DNA of 64,000 nt, taken from the NCBI GenBank assembly GCA_013398955.1, contig VWPU01006300.1, positions 1-64,000 of the forward strand. The letters run 5' to 3'. This DNA comes from Callaeas wilsoni. Lineage: Eukaryota; Chordata; Aves; Passeriformes; Callaeidae. Below the pieces are notes generated by a model. The model was not told where the DNA came from. It saw nothing but the letters and a program-made list of their open reading frames with translations, and did not search any database. How positions within the stretch are numbered: position 1 is the stretch's first letter; every line of letters starts with the position of its first letter. The position numbers were made by a program, and so were the translations under genes. Of the stretch, positions 21,887 through 34,592 are shown one piece after another.

Positions 21887-24344
21887 ATGTTGTTGTTCTT
21901 AAAACACAAGCTTCTCCAGCTGAACAAATGTCCACATGGTCAGACAAAAATCTTGTGGAAGAAAATGGTGACCCTCCTTCCCCAGATTTATTATGCCCTC
22001 AAGTGCACTAAAAACAATGCACCTACATTCAAATTAAAACGTGGCACAGAGCAAAGTGTGCCCAGAAATAATGGCGTGAACTCAAGAAGTGATAAGCAAG
22101 GAAGAACTAATGGAGGGGGAGAGGAAGAAAGCTAGGACAGAACTGGGAATCACACATTACCCAAAACCATATTTTATGACAACCCAGCCTTGGTAAGTCA
22201 TAGATCTGCCTCATGAAATCTAGTGCTGGCAAAGTTAAAATCAAATAAGCAAAGAACAGAAACTCACTATTCTTAAACAGAATTGGGAGTGACCTAAAAC
22301 ATCAGTTTAAAAAAAAAAAATCTTAATAAACAAAGATTTTGCTTGTAATTATTCCCTGTACTCCAAAAAGCATTCACACAGTTGATACCTATGCCACACT
22401 TGCTTCTGTGCTGAATGCTGAACATCTTATGGGAAATACAACAATCACTGTACAAACAAGCTGTATTCTAGTCGCATAATATTCCGAAATTATACTTCTC
22501 TTTACATTGGTATAGCATTAAACCTGAAAGAAGATTGCCTTTGCATGGGAGGGATCTAGGAATCCACAGAACCCGCAAAACAGCCAGAAGGCAAATGCTT
22601 CTAAGAAGTAGGTCACCCCTGCTGCTTCAAAATTATTTACAATCCCCAAACAACCCGCTGTAAACACAGGCAGCATTAACGGCGGCGGCGTTACGGGCAA
22701 AGCAAGCACGTGCACCCAGAGAGGGGAAATAAAACACTGCGCCTCTGCAGGCACTGCCCACTCTCATGCAATAGATCCCCACGCCAAAAAGGCACTTTTC
22801 CCGCACTAAAGCAACAGCAGCTCACGTACAATTTAGGCAAAGCCTTAGTTCAGCGAGGTACGGCCGCCCAAAGTGTGTGGCACAAAACATCTATGTGGGC
22901 TCCACGAGAATTTGGCCTCCTGCTTTGGAAAGCGCACACTTGACCTCATGCAAAGGTTGTGTTCGATACTTTTCCCTGTTTCCTAGGCAAGAAAAAGCCA
23001 GTTATTCCTAAACCTCTGCTTTGCAGCGGCCCGAGACATCTTGCCAGCCCCTCATTAGCTTCAGCTGATACCCACTAACTCTTCTGGGATATCAACAGCA
23101 TTTGAAGGACCCAGCCTTCACACGTCGCTCTCAATTTTCTCCCAGCACTGTGGCAAATCGCTGTTTACAGACAGCCATCCTCCACTGAAGAGCTAAAACC
23201 CCATAAATTATAAAAGCCAGTCCATCAAACCTTGTCTCTGCACCTGCAATAATTCCGCAGTGCGACACAGCTCGACTTGGAGTCCCACTCCCTCTCCCAG
23301 CCTTCACATCGCAGCACACTTGGAGCAGAGACTCCTCAAAAACCAACAGACTGAGGTCAACTCACAAAAGAAACGTGACTTCCTAATATTTCATTCTGCT
23401 GGCAAACAAGATGCCTCTGCAGCTGTAATTGTCCTTGGAGCTCAGCCATTTACGTGCTTTCACTTTCCAGATAAAAAATGACCCTCATCTTTCCAGGATA
23501 CAGGACCATCAACAGGGAAAAAACATGTCAGCAGCACCATTTATCCTACATAGGATGTGTGTGTTGGGTTACCTAGGATGACCTTCCTCACCGCGCTCAG
23601 CTCAGCACCAGATGGGATTTAAATACACATTCCCCCCATCCTAATACTACTAAAGCATTTCCCGCTGTGGAAAACGCAGGAATTAGTACCTGCTACAGAA
23701 CAAAGGAATTCAGACCAATTCCTTCCTGAAATGATTTGAAATGGTCGTGCAGAAAACAGCGTATGATAGAGTCGCTCCATGAAAAACAGTGAAAACCAAA
23801 ATCCCTTCTTAATTCAAACAGTGATAAAAAATGTGGAGTTGAAACTGCACAGGTAGCGCCGACACGCTTCTTATTTAAAACGTGCTTCTCCCCACAGGCA
23901 CGCAAGGGGTCTGAACACAGAGGAACATTCCCTGGCTCGGTCTGAGCAGTTGGCCATCACCAGCTGCAAACCAGGGATACTTCAGGGACCTTGCAGAACT
24001 CCAGTCCTGCCTGTTCTGTCGAATAAAAATCACCATAACCTTGCAAAGGTCAAAAAAGCTTTCTCTCAGAGCCAAGAACTCCCAGTCTGTTTGCTACAGG
24101 TCTTACTGCTTGACACAAAAAAAAAGAAGTCAAAAGTACCTTGTGGTCTGGAAGGTCGGTGAGGTCGACTACAGGTATCTCACAAACAGAACAGGAGACC
24201 CAAACCACCACAGAACTGTTTTTTCTTTTAAATTACCACCACGTTTGACCTTATCAACAGGAAAAAGGCTTTCAAGGGAGATAAACATCAACTGATAAAC
24301 CAGACCTGGAAAATCCGAGTCCTTTTACTACGGAGGCAGAGTAG
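21887..24344. other. Unique non-coding stretch
   Basis: An A-run lies near 22,310-22,321 and a short GGC/GCG triplet run at about 22,680-22,690. No exon, RNA gene or repeat family is recognised. Confidence 0.35.
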
Positions 24345-24832
24345 CAGATTCACTGACAGGCTGCAGCCAGGCCAGGGAGGGCACTGTCCCTCTCTGCTCT
24401 GCACTGGGGACAGTTTTGGGCACCACAACACCAGAGGGATCTAAAGCTGTTGGAGAGCATCCTAAGGAGGGACACAAAGATGCTGAAGGGCCCAGAGCAG
24501 AAGCTGGATGAGGAACAGCTGAGGTAAATTGGCTTGTTCTCCTGGCAGAGATTGAGGTCAGACCTCGTCGAGGGTTGCAGCTCCCATCTCTGCTCCATGT
24601 GACAAGGACAGGACCCAGGGCAGGGCTGGAGCTGTGCCAGGGGAAGGTCAGGATGGAGATCAGGGAAAGGTTCTTCCCCCAGAGGGTGCTGGGCACTGCC
24701 CAGGCTCCCCAGGGAATGGGCACGGCCCCGAGGCTGCCAGAGCCCAAGGTCAGTGGTGGGCTTGGCAGCGCTGGGGGAATGCTTGGAGTTTATCTTGGAG
24801 GTCTTTTCCAGCCTTCATGATTCCGTGACTCT
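24345..24832 (+). mobile_element. CR1 LINE 3' region, about 490 bp
   Basis: This is the longest CR1 piece in the window. It runs from a region with 'tttgggcaccacaacaccag' and 'gagcatcctaaggagggaca' through 'gaggtcagacctcgtcgagg', 'gcaggatggagatcaggg'-like text and 'ttcttcccccagagggtgct'. It ends at 'cttggaggtcttttccagcc' and 'ttcatgattccgtgactct'. The ending differs from the GGTCCCTTCCAACCC type, so it belongs to a different CR1 subfamily. The pol frame is broken by stops. Confidence 0.88.
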
Positions 24833-24936
24833 ACCTTGCTGCAGCACGTGAACTATGTAACCATGCAAAACTCTGAGAGCATTCCCAAAGCAGAGGGAAA
24901 CACAACAAAACAGGAATCCAGCAGATTCTTCCAGGA

Positions 24937-25353
24937 TACTCACCTACAGATAGATACATGCCTGGTCTCTTTTCTTTCATTTTAATCTTCTTCTCGAGTG
25001 CTGGTACCCCTCATTACTTTTCCAAACCACGGCTGTCCACAATGGTGATGAGTTTGCCTTCAACCAATCTGAATGACACTCACCTACAGATAGATACATG
25101 CCTGGTCTCTTTTCTTTCATTTTAATCTTCTTCTCGAGTGCTGGTACCCCTCATTACTTTTCCAAACCACGGCTGTCCACAATGGTGATGAGTTTGGCTT
25201 CAACCAATCTGAATGACACTCACCTACAGATAGATACATGCCTGGAATCTTTTCCTTCATTTTAATCTTCTTCTCGAGTGCTGGTACCCCTCATTACCTT
25301 TCCAAACCACGGCTGGCCACAATGGTGATGAGTTTGCCTTCAACCAATCTGAA
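24937..25353. repeat. 140-bp tandem triplication
   Basis: CACCTACAGATAGATACATG occurs at 24,941, 25,081 and 25,221, exactly 140 bp apart. Copies differ by only a few bases, for example 'gtttggctt' in copy 2 and 'cctggaatc' in copy 3. The third copy stops at about 25,353. The unit has no homology I recognise. Confidence 0.96.
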
Positions 25354-26538
25354 CGGACAGAAGCCAAGTGTCTTGTGCTGTATTTGAAGTTACCTTGGCA
25401 AAACTCAAGCCAGGTCTTATCGCAGTCTTGACATGATTTTGAACTCAAAGCTCACCCTGGGCTTTCAGGTTGTGTGTATATCCCATAGGGTGCCTGCTCT
25501 GTAAGCACAGCCGTACGTGAAATTTAAATACCACTTCCAAATCCCTAGAACGCTTTCCTAGCCTTAGCTAAAATACCCATGTATTCAATTATCACTTATC
25601 TCTTAGGAGTAAAATTTATTTTCATCATTAACCGAGCACGTGTCCATCAATTTTTAAAGCTACAGCTCTTCCGAGGGAAAGCGCAGCAGCTGAAAGGGCT
25701 TTTATTTTCTTGTGGTGAAGGCATGCTAAAACAGACATAAAACGCCTGGCACAGTGGAGAGCCAGGTGTCCAATTTTTTCTCTTAATGGCTGGAGGCAAA
25801 GAGCAAAAATAGCTTTGACCCACTTCTGCAGGAACCCATATGACCACTCCGTGTTAAGCTCACACGAACGCGGAGCGCGCTCCCTGTTCTGTTAATTTAT
25901 TCTCCGCAGAAAACAGCTGAACCAAAGGGATTTTTAACTCGCTTCGCTTGCCATACATGCTCACCAGAGTCCAGCCTGGTAAAAAAAAAAATTACATTTG
26001 TTTTAAAACATTATTATTTTCAGACAAGCACCATAGCACAGTCTGACTGGAAGGAAGTGGAATTAAAAAAATAATTGAAATCGGGAATTTTTCAAGCAAG
26101 AAGCTTAGATAAAATCCTCACCGTAGCAGCAGTGCCTGTATCACTCCCACCAGGCTTACTCTGCTGCAAAAGCAACACTTACAGTGAATAATCATCAGCA
26201 TACATATGGAATACTGATAAAGGCTTTGGAGAATACGGAAGCTCATCAGGATAACAGAATTACGAGAATAAAGGCGAGTTATTTACATATATTGAGCTAT
26301 CCCTTCACATCCAGCTTTGTCCTTATTCTTAGAGCAACCCTTCTTCCAGCTGATTTTTAGCATTATAAGGGCAGCACCAAACAGATACCTACATACAAGC
26401 ACAGTCGCTCAAAAACTATTTCAGATTCGAAAAGATCAATATATCTTTTTATAGCACAGGTGAATGGGACATACCAAGCTTATTTCCCATTTTTCTCCTT
26501 CAAGTTACAGACACTGAGAAGAGTGCCCTCAAATAGAA
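25354..26538. other. Unique AT-rich stretch
   Basis: An A-run lies at 25,981-25,990. No repeat family or exon was seen. Confidence 0.35.
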
Positions 26539-26692
26539 AGGTTTGGCTTGGAAGGGAACTCAAAGCTCACCCAATCCCCACCCCTGCCATGGGCAGGGAC
26601 ACCTTCCACCAACCCAGGATGCTCCAAGCCTCATCCAGCCTGGCCCTGGACACTCCCAGGGATGGGGCAGCCCCAGCTTCTCTGGGCATCTG
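26539..26692 (-). mobile_element. CR1 LINE 3' fragment
   Basis: 'ggtttggcttggaagggaac' is followed by 'gccatgggcagggacacctt', 'ctccaagcctcatccagcct' and 'gccccagcttctctgggcat'. Minus orientation, 3' end near 26,539, moderately diverged. Confidence 0.92.
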
Positions 26693-26878
26693 TAACAAAT
26701 CCAGTTTTTTCTCCACCTCAGAAGCCTTAAGAGCCTCACCCTGTCTTTCCAGGTCAAACACCAGAGCTGGTTTCCCCAGGCTGACCCCAGCTGACCTGGA
26801 GCCTCAGCAGTCACAGACACCTGATCTACAACAACAACCAAATCCCTCTCCTTGGGTCCAGCTCTTCCTCTGCGAAAG

Positions 26879-26935
26879 AAGATGTCTTGAAGGTCCCTCC
26901 CAGCCCAAACCAGCCTACAAATCTGTGACTGCACC
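26879..26935 (+). mobile_element. Short CR1 3' terminus
   Basis: 'cttgaaggtccctcccagcc' followed by 'caaaccagcctacaaatctg' is a plus-strand CR1 terminus of only about 55 bp. Together with the minus-strand copy at 26,539 it makes a pair whose 3' ends point outward. Confidence 0.75.
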
Positions 26936-26993
26936 ACAGATGTAGGAACACCACTGTCCTGGCAGAGCATTGCCAAAAGTAAGACTTGCAAGG

Positions 26994-27805
26994 TGTGCCG
27001 GTTTGGACACAAATCCAGCAGGAAACACCCCGAGAGGGGCGTCTCTCTCTCTCTCTCTCCCCTGCCTGCCAGGCAAGCAGGCCCCGGCAGCAGCTCCCAC
27101 ATGGGTTCGGGAAAATAATTTTTCGAGTGAAAGTGAAAAAAACTATTTATTTAACAAACAGAGTCCCCCGCTGTCACGGGGAAAAAAGGATATTGAACCC
27201 CCCTCCCCTGTCCCCTAAAAGAGGACTGTGGATTTTAGAGTTCTTTCTGTAGGTAAAACCTGCAGTCCTGAGCTGGGCCGGGCCAGGCAGGGTCCGACAA
27301 TCCCCCTTGGAGGGTCCCGCCGAGCAGGGCCGGAGATGGGAGCTGGACTGGGATGAAAAGCAAGCCAAAAACAGCCCAAAAAGGAACAGAAGCCGCTGAG
27401 GCAGATCACAGTCCCTTCTCCGCTGAAAGCCGCAGAGACTAGAGAGCAAAAGTCCTCTAACCAACAAATGTTGTCAGAATCGGGAGAGAAAAGAATGCAA
27501 AACATTCTAGTTGCAAGGTCAAGCTGGCCGCTTTGAAGAGTTCTCTCGGCTTCTCTCTCCCCCCTTTGCAATTTAAAGGTACACTGGAGATCAAGCAGGT
27601 GATGGGGAATACAGCATGGTCAGAGAATCACCCCAAGACAATTGACAGCAAGAGTCACGGTAAGCACTGTAACAGCCTGCAGGAAGGGCTGCGGTGAACC
27701 GCGCCTCCGCACATGCTCCCGCTCTCTGCTCCGAGCAGGGATGCTGGGATGGCATTAAACAAAAAGCTAACAGACATCAGCAGGCCTAACAGCAGAGAAG
27801 AAGCA
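26994..27805 (-). mobile_element. Solo LTR of an ERVL-like retrovirus (812 bp)
   Basis: On the plus strand it begins TGTGCCGGTTTGGACAC and ends AGAGAAGAAGCA, so it has TG...CA termini on both strands. It is flanked by a perfect 5-bp direct repeat, CAAGG, at 26,989-26,993 and 27,806-27,810. On the minus strand an AATAAA signal (27,146-27,151) precedes a terminal part of about 150 bp that holds a (GA)n run, which fits an R-U5 region. Five-base duplications are typical of class III (ERVL) elements. No internal viral genes are attached. Family assignment rests on the 5-bp duplication and length only. Confidence 0.87.
27043..27060. repeat. (TC)n microsatellite inside the LTR
   Basis: A run of about nine TC units lies inside the long LTR, just after 'gaggggcg'. 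Confidence 0.85.
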
Positions 27806-27810
27806 CAAGG

Positions 27811-28317
27811 CCTCCAAGCAGATCCCTCTCCCCCTTTCTGTTATCAAGGAAAAAGTGCATAAAGCAGGTGATAATTACTTAAATAAGAGTTAAAAAAGAC
27901 CCCCACCTCTTCCTTGCCCAGTTAGGAGATGTGTGTTTTAAACACTCTGGAAGGGAAAAACCACAGACCTCATCTTCAACGCCCTCACCAGATCCCTGCA
28001 CACAAGACTGACAAGCCAAGTGCCACGAGCAGATGGTTCAAGGTTTAGCAGGAACCGCCGTCATATGCTAATTTGCTATTAATTACAGAAGCTGTCAGGA
28101 TTCCTGCAGTACTGTGCACTAAGGAAGGGCGCCAGAAGACACAGCCATTAAGGAAGATTTTTGGCTAATAAAGTTTCTGATAAAAATGCAGCATTTTTAG
28201 TGACCAAAGGTTGAGGAACCTACAGTCACTGTGTTTGCTGCTATAAACACAAAATCTGACATCCAATGGGCAAGGCATCAGCGCCAATGCTAAACCCAAT
28301 CCTTACTGGTTTAGGGT
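27811..28317. other. Unique stretch after the long LTR
   Basis: Mixed composition. No repeat or exon is recognised. Confidence 0.35.
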
Positions 28318-28402
28318 AGAATCCCAGACTGGTTTGGGTTGGAAGAGACCTTAAAGATCATCTCATTCCATCCCCTATTACCATGGGAGGACATTTTCTG
28401 CA
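28318..28402 (-). mobile_element. Short CR1 3' end
   Basis: 'agaatcccagactggtttgg' then 'gttggaagagaccttaaaga' and 'tcccctattaccatggga' form a minus-strand CR1 3' end of about 85 bp, truncated early. Confidence 0.88.
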
Positions 28403-31400
28403 TCCTCATCCCCAATAACTGTCCCTTCTATCAGTCACCGTTACCAAAGTTTTGAACTGCTGACTTGAAAGCTCAAGAGCATCACCAGATTTTGAGCAAA
28501 TGCTGTCACCCATCACTTCTCTTGCACATAAGTTGGTAAGAAAAATGCCAGCAGGTGAAAATAAAAGCTTACTTCACAGTTTCTTACCTCAGCATCCCAC
28601 CAGTTGTGGGACAGAACACGAAGGACTTTGTCCTGCTAAAGTTTGCCCTAAAGGGAGTGACAAAGCTACTCAAATCTCCATATTCCCAAAAAGTTCAATG
28701 GGTATGTAAATAGATGCTTTTTATTTCCATCAACATTTTCGTCACCCTCCAAGCACAGAAATACCAACACCTCTCTGCCTATCAACTTTCCACCCTTTCA
28801 AAGACAATTTCCATATGGATTTTGTACAGAGCAGGTTGTCAATAACAGCACAATATAGATTTATATCTCTACCTTTGTCAATTCCTAGAGGTTTTCACTC
28901 AGGGGTGGTAATCATTTGTCCTTCCAAGTCTCACCAGTCAGAGCTGCTCAAAGCCCAGGCAGACAGGGAAAAGAGATATCAAGAAAATATAGAAACAACC
29001 AAATATCTTCAGGAATTTCCTTCCCCTCAACACACAAATCCTATTAGCAACTAAGTAGTTGTCAGTGTGAATGACTAACAGCAAATATTTCATATATCAT
29101 CTGGAAAGAGCCAAGCCCCTGAGATCTCATTATCAGAACCAAGTGCCCCAGCCGACATGAATTATTTACTGCAAACCAGTGCTTTTGATTATGCATATGC
29201 ATTATATGCTGAAGGTACATCTGTGGCCCAGTTTTAAAAGCACCACGAGGAGACAAAGCCAGAAACTGAGCTAAAATCTAACATCCATTCCACAGAACAA
29301 GATGCTGCTCTTGGCTGGTGAGTTTACCCATCACGTGTGATAGCACACAGATGTTTGCAATACAACCCAAAGGTAAATGATAACAGCCTGGAGAATACAA
29401 ACATTTTTCTTCCTTTTTCTTTCTGACACCCTGACGGAAAAGAAAATTCTTGGTCTTAATCACCTGTATCCAAAGCACGAGGTAATCCATTTCAGTTATC
29501 TGAGTGAAGACACATCACAGCACACTCCTTCCCATTTCCCTCATCTGTTCTAGACCTGTTTCTGTCCTCTACAGTGCAATTTCAAAAGGAAATCTATTCT
29601 CATCCCAGAAACCAACAGCTTGTGGATTGCAGCATCCAAACTCTGACTGTGGGGTTTCCCCCATCTCTTCTCCTCCTTTGCCCCTCAGAAAGCAACCCTA
29701 AGTGGGCTGCCTGACCACACTTTCACCAAAATGAAGTCTCACCTGCTTCTTTTTCAGGACTACACCACAACACATTCATTTCACACTTCCATTTCATCCA
29801 CATCAAACTCTACAGGTGTGTTCACACCGATGCCTCTGACAGCCGTGAAGGTGCCTGCAGAGCAGGCAGATGGTATCTTCCATTTTAGCATTCAATCCAG
29901 CCTTATCTTTAGACAGAACCATTATTTTCATGTAATAGAATTTAGAATACTTGTAACGCTAGTCTGAAAAACAACCCAAGTGCGTGTGAACACAACAGGC
30001 ATTCCTGATGGAAAACAGACAGCAATTACCACTATTGGGGTGCTCATTCCCAGCACTTCATTAGGCTCATTTAAGACAGCTTTCATACCTAGAACATAAA
30101 CTCCTTGCTCCTATACAGGGAACTCTTCTTCCTTGTGCTCCAAGTCCTTGTTCCCCTTGTTTAATCAACAAGGCACTGACCTGAAGGCAGAAGTCATGCA
30201 CAGGTGTAATGTACACAGAGAGCAGCTCAGCTCCCAACACCTATTCTAAAGCACAACTCCACCCCATGAAGACTTGGATACATTCAGTGCCTGCGTTTAA
30301 ATTTGTTCCCGCTGCTCTTTACAGCAAATACCTGGACTTCTTTTGGAGAGAAAAGTCAAGGGGATTGGTCTTGCTGTGGTTTAACCCCAGTGAAGGAGGA
30401 ACATCTGTTTACAGCACCCCTTCCTTAGCAGCTTGGAGATATTGACAACCAGAACACGGCACGGAGCAATTACCAAGCCAACAAGGCACAGAAACGTATC
30501 CCCCAGGGATCTGTAAGCATCCTACATTGTTAATTTTAACCACCAAACCAGACATCTCAAAGGGGATCTTTTAAAAGCAGCGGGATTTGATGTCCACAAG
30601 CCCTTCTGAGAGCATCAGCCAGACAGCAATAGGATACAGCCAGGGAATAACACCTCAGGTTACCCTGCTGGCTGTGGCGAGGGCAGGGGAACAGTGTTAG
30701 CACCTGAAAGCAAGACCTCGGCCAGATCACTTTCTAGCTTTTCAGGGTTAAGATTTATTTTCTCCTAAACTACACAAGTCTACATTCACGTGCCAAAGAA
30801 CTACAAAGAACGTGAGTTTGCAAACACAAGCAAAATAAGATTTTATATCTGTTGGTGCAAAGGCAAAAGAAGCCGAGGTCCCCGCTCTGCTACCAAGTAC
30901 ATCTAAAACTGGTAGTGCACTTGAGGCCAATGCCAGTGACCCAAATCTTTCCTCCTTTTGCCTTCTGTCTCCCAAATCTTCTCATTCCCAGCACCGACGT
31001 CCTCCAGCCCCTCCCCACAACACCAGCCTTCCTCTAACAGCACAGTGCCAAGGACCTTTCCCTTGAGATTTTCGTATTACATCCTCTCTTGCGACAGTCC
31101 CCAGCTGTCTTCCCCGAGCTTCCTCCCCCAGTTCAAAGCAGAAAAGACCCCGCACACCCGAGGAACAATCCTCGCATACACCAGGCTTTGGAACCCCCAG
31201 ATTTGGAAGGTTCCTTGCCACGACTGCTCCCACGTCACGCGCTGCCTGCCGCCCTCCCGGCTCCGCAGGCAGGAGAAGGGGGCTATTGAGCCCAGCTCCT
31301 GCATCTGTCCAGAGCTGCATCTTTACAGCTCACTACTGGCCTTGTCTGAATGGAATTTTGAAATTCAAGCCACCATTTCAATGAGCTCCTCGGCATTATT

Positions 31401-32032
31401 TAGCAGCACTGAGAAATACAATTTGCTCAGATTAACGGCCAACACACCCCACATTTCTAATTTATCGCTGCAAATTTACAAGTGAGTTCAATAAGTACTA
31501 TAAACACAGGAGGGTAAATAGACAAATTACTGGTGTTGGAATGTTTTAACCTGGAGCAAGTACAAAATATAAAAGCTGAAGTTCTTTTGATTATAGATTT
31601 CAGCTGTGGGTTGTAATGTAAAGAGGCAAGTTGGGCACTAATTCACCCCGCGAGCTGAAGTGGCAGCAGAAGCTCAGAAATAGGTACGGCCACCAAAGGT
31701 GCCCCAAAATGCCAGTTATTAGAGCAATAGCCCAGAGTTACCTAAATTCAAGGTCTCCCTTTGCCACAGTCAGGGATTAGTTTTTTCCTAGCAGCAGTAA
31801 ACTCACCTCCCCACACGTAAGACCTGAACTGACAAAACACGGAAAAAGCTGCCCTAATCAAATGAAGCAGTTTGAAATCAGCATTTCTATGCCATGCCTT
31901 GCACACTAACACTGAATCAGGGGATTCAGGGAACTTCCATGGGTTGAACTCTGTTCCTGTGTGCACAGGCCAGTACAACGCTGAAAGAGGAGAAACTTGG
32001 CACTGTGTTTTGTGAATTTAGTTCTGTTATTT
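28403..32032. other. Unique non-coding stretch, 3.6 kb
   Basis: No CR1 or LTR was seen. A GC-richer interval at about 31,130-31,310 carries open frames on both strands, none recognised. A piece near 30,373-30,390 reads 'gctgtggtttaaccccag', which resembles text in some bird LTRs, but the match does not extend. Confidence 0.35.
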
Positions 32033-32200
32033 CACAGAATTATAGAATATCCTAAGAGGGAAGGGATGCCTAAGGATGGTCAGTCCAGCCCCTGGCCCTG
32101 CACAGGACACCCCAACAATCCCACCCTGTGCCTGAGAGCTCTGGCAGCCTTGGCACCGTGGCCATTCCCTGGGGAGCCTGGCCAGGCCTGACCACCCTTC
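32033..32200 (-). mobile_element. CR1 LINE 3' fragment, second subfamily
   Basis: 'cacagaattatagaatatcc', 'tcagtccagcccctggccct', 'gcacaggacaccccaacaat' and 'ccattccctggggagcctgg' match a CR1 subfamily whose 3' end lacks the GGTTTGGGTTGGAAGG block. Minus orientation. The copy at 58,468 is from the same subfamily. Confidence 0.85.
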
Positions 32201-34451
32201 AGCCTTGTATTATCCAACTTCCTCAGCATCAACTCACAAACCTTTAAGCAGGGAAGGTTCTAGAAACATCCGCAATCAAAATTCCACACACCCAATCCTT
32301 AATCCCTTCCTTCAGACGTTCCCTCTCCGCTGTGCCCCCTGCATGTGAACCCTGGACATTTTAAAATTCCTTTCACCCTAAACCCAGCCTATGAGACATT
32401 CTCATTCTCAGCTCCCAGTATTTTTTGCTTTATTTACTTGTTCTAGAAATCTCTGGTGCAGCATCCCCAGACACCCACAGCACACGTGCACTACCAGCAC
32501 CCTGCCACACACACACACAAGTGCAGCACCCTAAAGTCAGGATCACCTCTTCTGTGAAGGTTACTCACACAAACTAACGACTCCAGATGCTATTTCCATA
32601 TCAGCAAGCACTCCTTCCAGTGTTTTCCATATGGTCCTGCACAAACAAGCTTCTAGAAAGCTCAGTTATTGTCACTGCTGTGAAACAGGAGGAAAGGAGA
32701 AATACAGACCCATAAACTGCTTATATGAAGTTCATTTATTCCATGGCCAGTGCATAATTGTCATAAAACAGTTCACCATGAGTGGTAACTTTCCACAAAG
32801 CTATGACAGTTAATTTATTTATGGTAAGTTCTACTTTTGCATATGAGGAAAAAAGAGTTAGTGCTGACATCTATAAAATTTGTGACAGTGCTAAGAAAAA
32901 TGACATTTCCTTAGGCACTTTTCCTTTAAAAACTCCCAGTCATACACTAAGGAAAAACATGCTGGGAATGTCCAAACTGTGCTGTCTGAAATCTCTCAGC
33001 TCTGGGTTTCTGTTTTGGTTTTGTTTAACCTTGGCCTGTAAGCTCTCAGCATCAGCCACACCTCCCATAACTCTTCCCCTGGAAAGGGATTTAAAAGTTG
33101 GAGCGCAGGGATCTGAGTTCTCCCTCAGAAGCAAGAGCTGGGCACGAGGCACAAATCCCACAACAGGTACTTATTTAACACCATTACTCCTGACACCTCT
33201 GGGCAATTCCCTAATTAAAGTGAGTAGCTGAGAGATTCAGAGGCTTCAGTTCCATCCTGTGAAGCAGCGAGATCAGGTGAGTGTGGAACGATCTCAGGGT
33301 TTCCAGCCCAAAGGCAGCCGAGCAGCACATGGAAGAGCTACTGTGCATCAAGCTGTTGTACCGTCCTCTGAAGGCCCTCCCAAAATGGTGCAACTCAAAA
33401 TTCTTCACTTAGGGGGATTGACTGCAAGTATTTCTTTAATCTAAAGCAGGTGGGAATGGTAACATGGAAACTTAATTAATAGGGGCATCCTCAAAACTGA
33501 CTCTAAAAACTCCTACTACTCTTCAGGCAAAGGCTGCACTATGTTGCTGCAATTACTATCGTCTGCTAGGTTAATAATGTGGAACTATCAAAAAATGGGG
33601 ATTTTAACCTGTAGGTTAAAGATTTTATACTGCAACAAGTCTCTGGGTCTTGTCCCACAAGATCAGCCCCCACAGAACTTGGACACGCACCCTCAGAGCC
33701 TCCATTCAGCTAAAGCGGCTTCCTTCCTTTATCTAAATTTAAAAACCAGGATGAAAGGTCATAAACCAAAAGGCAAACTGGAAAACTGCCGTGAAAGAAT
33801 CAATCCTCATCGTGACTCACACTGTTAGAAGAGCCCCACAACACTCCTACAGAAAGAATACTAATTACCTGCATAAACCATGCAGAAAACAGAGAACAAG
33901 CAGGAAAGTCCCCCTGATGCAGGAGTACTCGTACAGCAGCATTTTGAGTGCAAGCCCTGTTATAGACTTTCTAAACTTCTTCTGCAAGTCCTATGAAATG
34001 CAAAAATAAACTACAAGTTCTCCTTTTTCCTATGTATCTCTTGGCTTTTATCCCATCCTCAGAGGACGAGAGAATCCAGTTTGACTTCTGTATCTCATTA
34101 CTTCCACCTACTGGCAAGAGCTGCTCCTGGTCTGCAAACCCCCTCCAGACCCGTTTCATACTCCATCATTTAAAAATGTTAATTTCAGAAATATTGGTAA
34201 TTAAGAAAGGGAGAGAGAAGAACACAAACAATTCGATTCCAAAACATCTGAAGGTACAGGCCAACTTAGAGACCTCATATCACTATTCTTCTGATGTCTA
34301 GAATTTATTCTTCCCTACCAGTGCAGGAAATTTATCTTTGGCATGAAAATCAACAGCAGAAGTCCCAGTCTAAAAGTCAATTTAAAATATTCATGTGATT
34401 TCACATTAAGCTTCACGGCCTTTACTGGTAAAGTGTTAGACATAAAATGAG
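32201..34451. other. Unique stretch with a CA microsatellite
   Basis: A (CA)n run of about seven units lies at 32,506-32,519. No other repeat or exon is recognised. Confidence 0.35.
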
Positions 34452-34592
34452 CAAATCCTGGAATGGTTTGGGTTGGAAGGGACCTTAAAGCCCAGCTCAT
34501 TCCATCCCTTGCCATGGGCAGGGACACCTTCCACTATCCCAGGCTGCTCCAAGCCCCGTCCAGCCTGGCCCTGGACACTTCCAGAGATGGGC
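34452..34592 (-). mobile_element. CR1 LINE 3' fragment
   Basis: It begins 'aatcctggaat', then GGTTTGGGTTGGAAGGGACC, 'gccatgggcagggacacctt', 'ctgctccaagccccgtccag' and 'ctggacacttccagagatgg'. Minus orientation and well preserved. Confidence 0.94.

Noticed and set aside
26560..27102. 180-codon minus-strand frame
   Set aside because: It runs through a CR1 fragment and into the long LTR, so it is a chance frame over two mobile elements.
30370..30440. Possible LTR fragment around 'gctgtggtttaaccccag'
   Set aside because: The resemblance to bird LTR text covers fewer than 20 bases. No ends, target duplication or second copy in the window support it.
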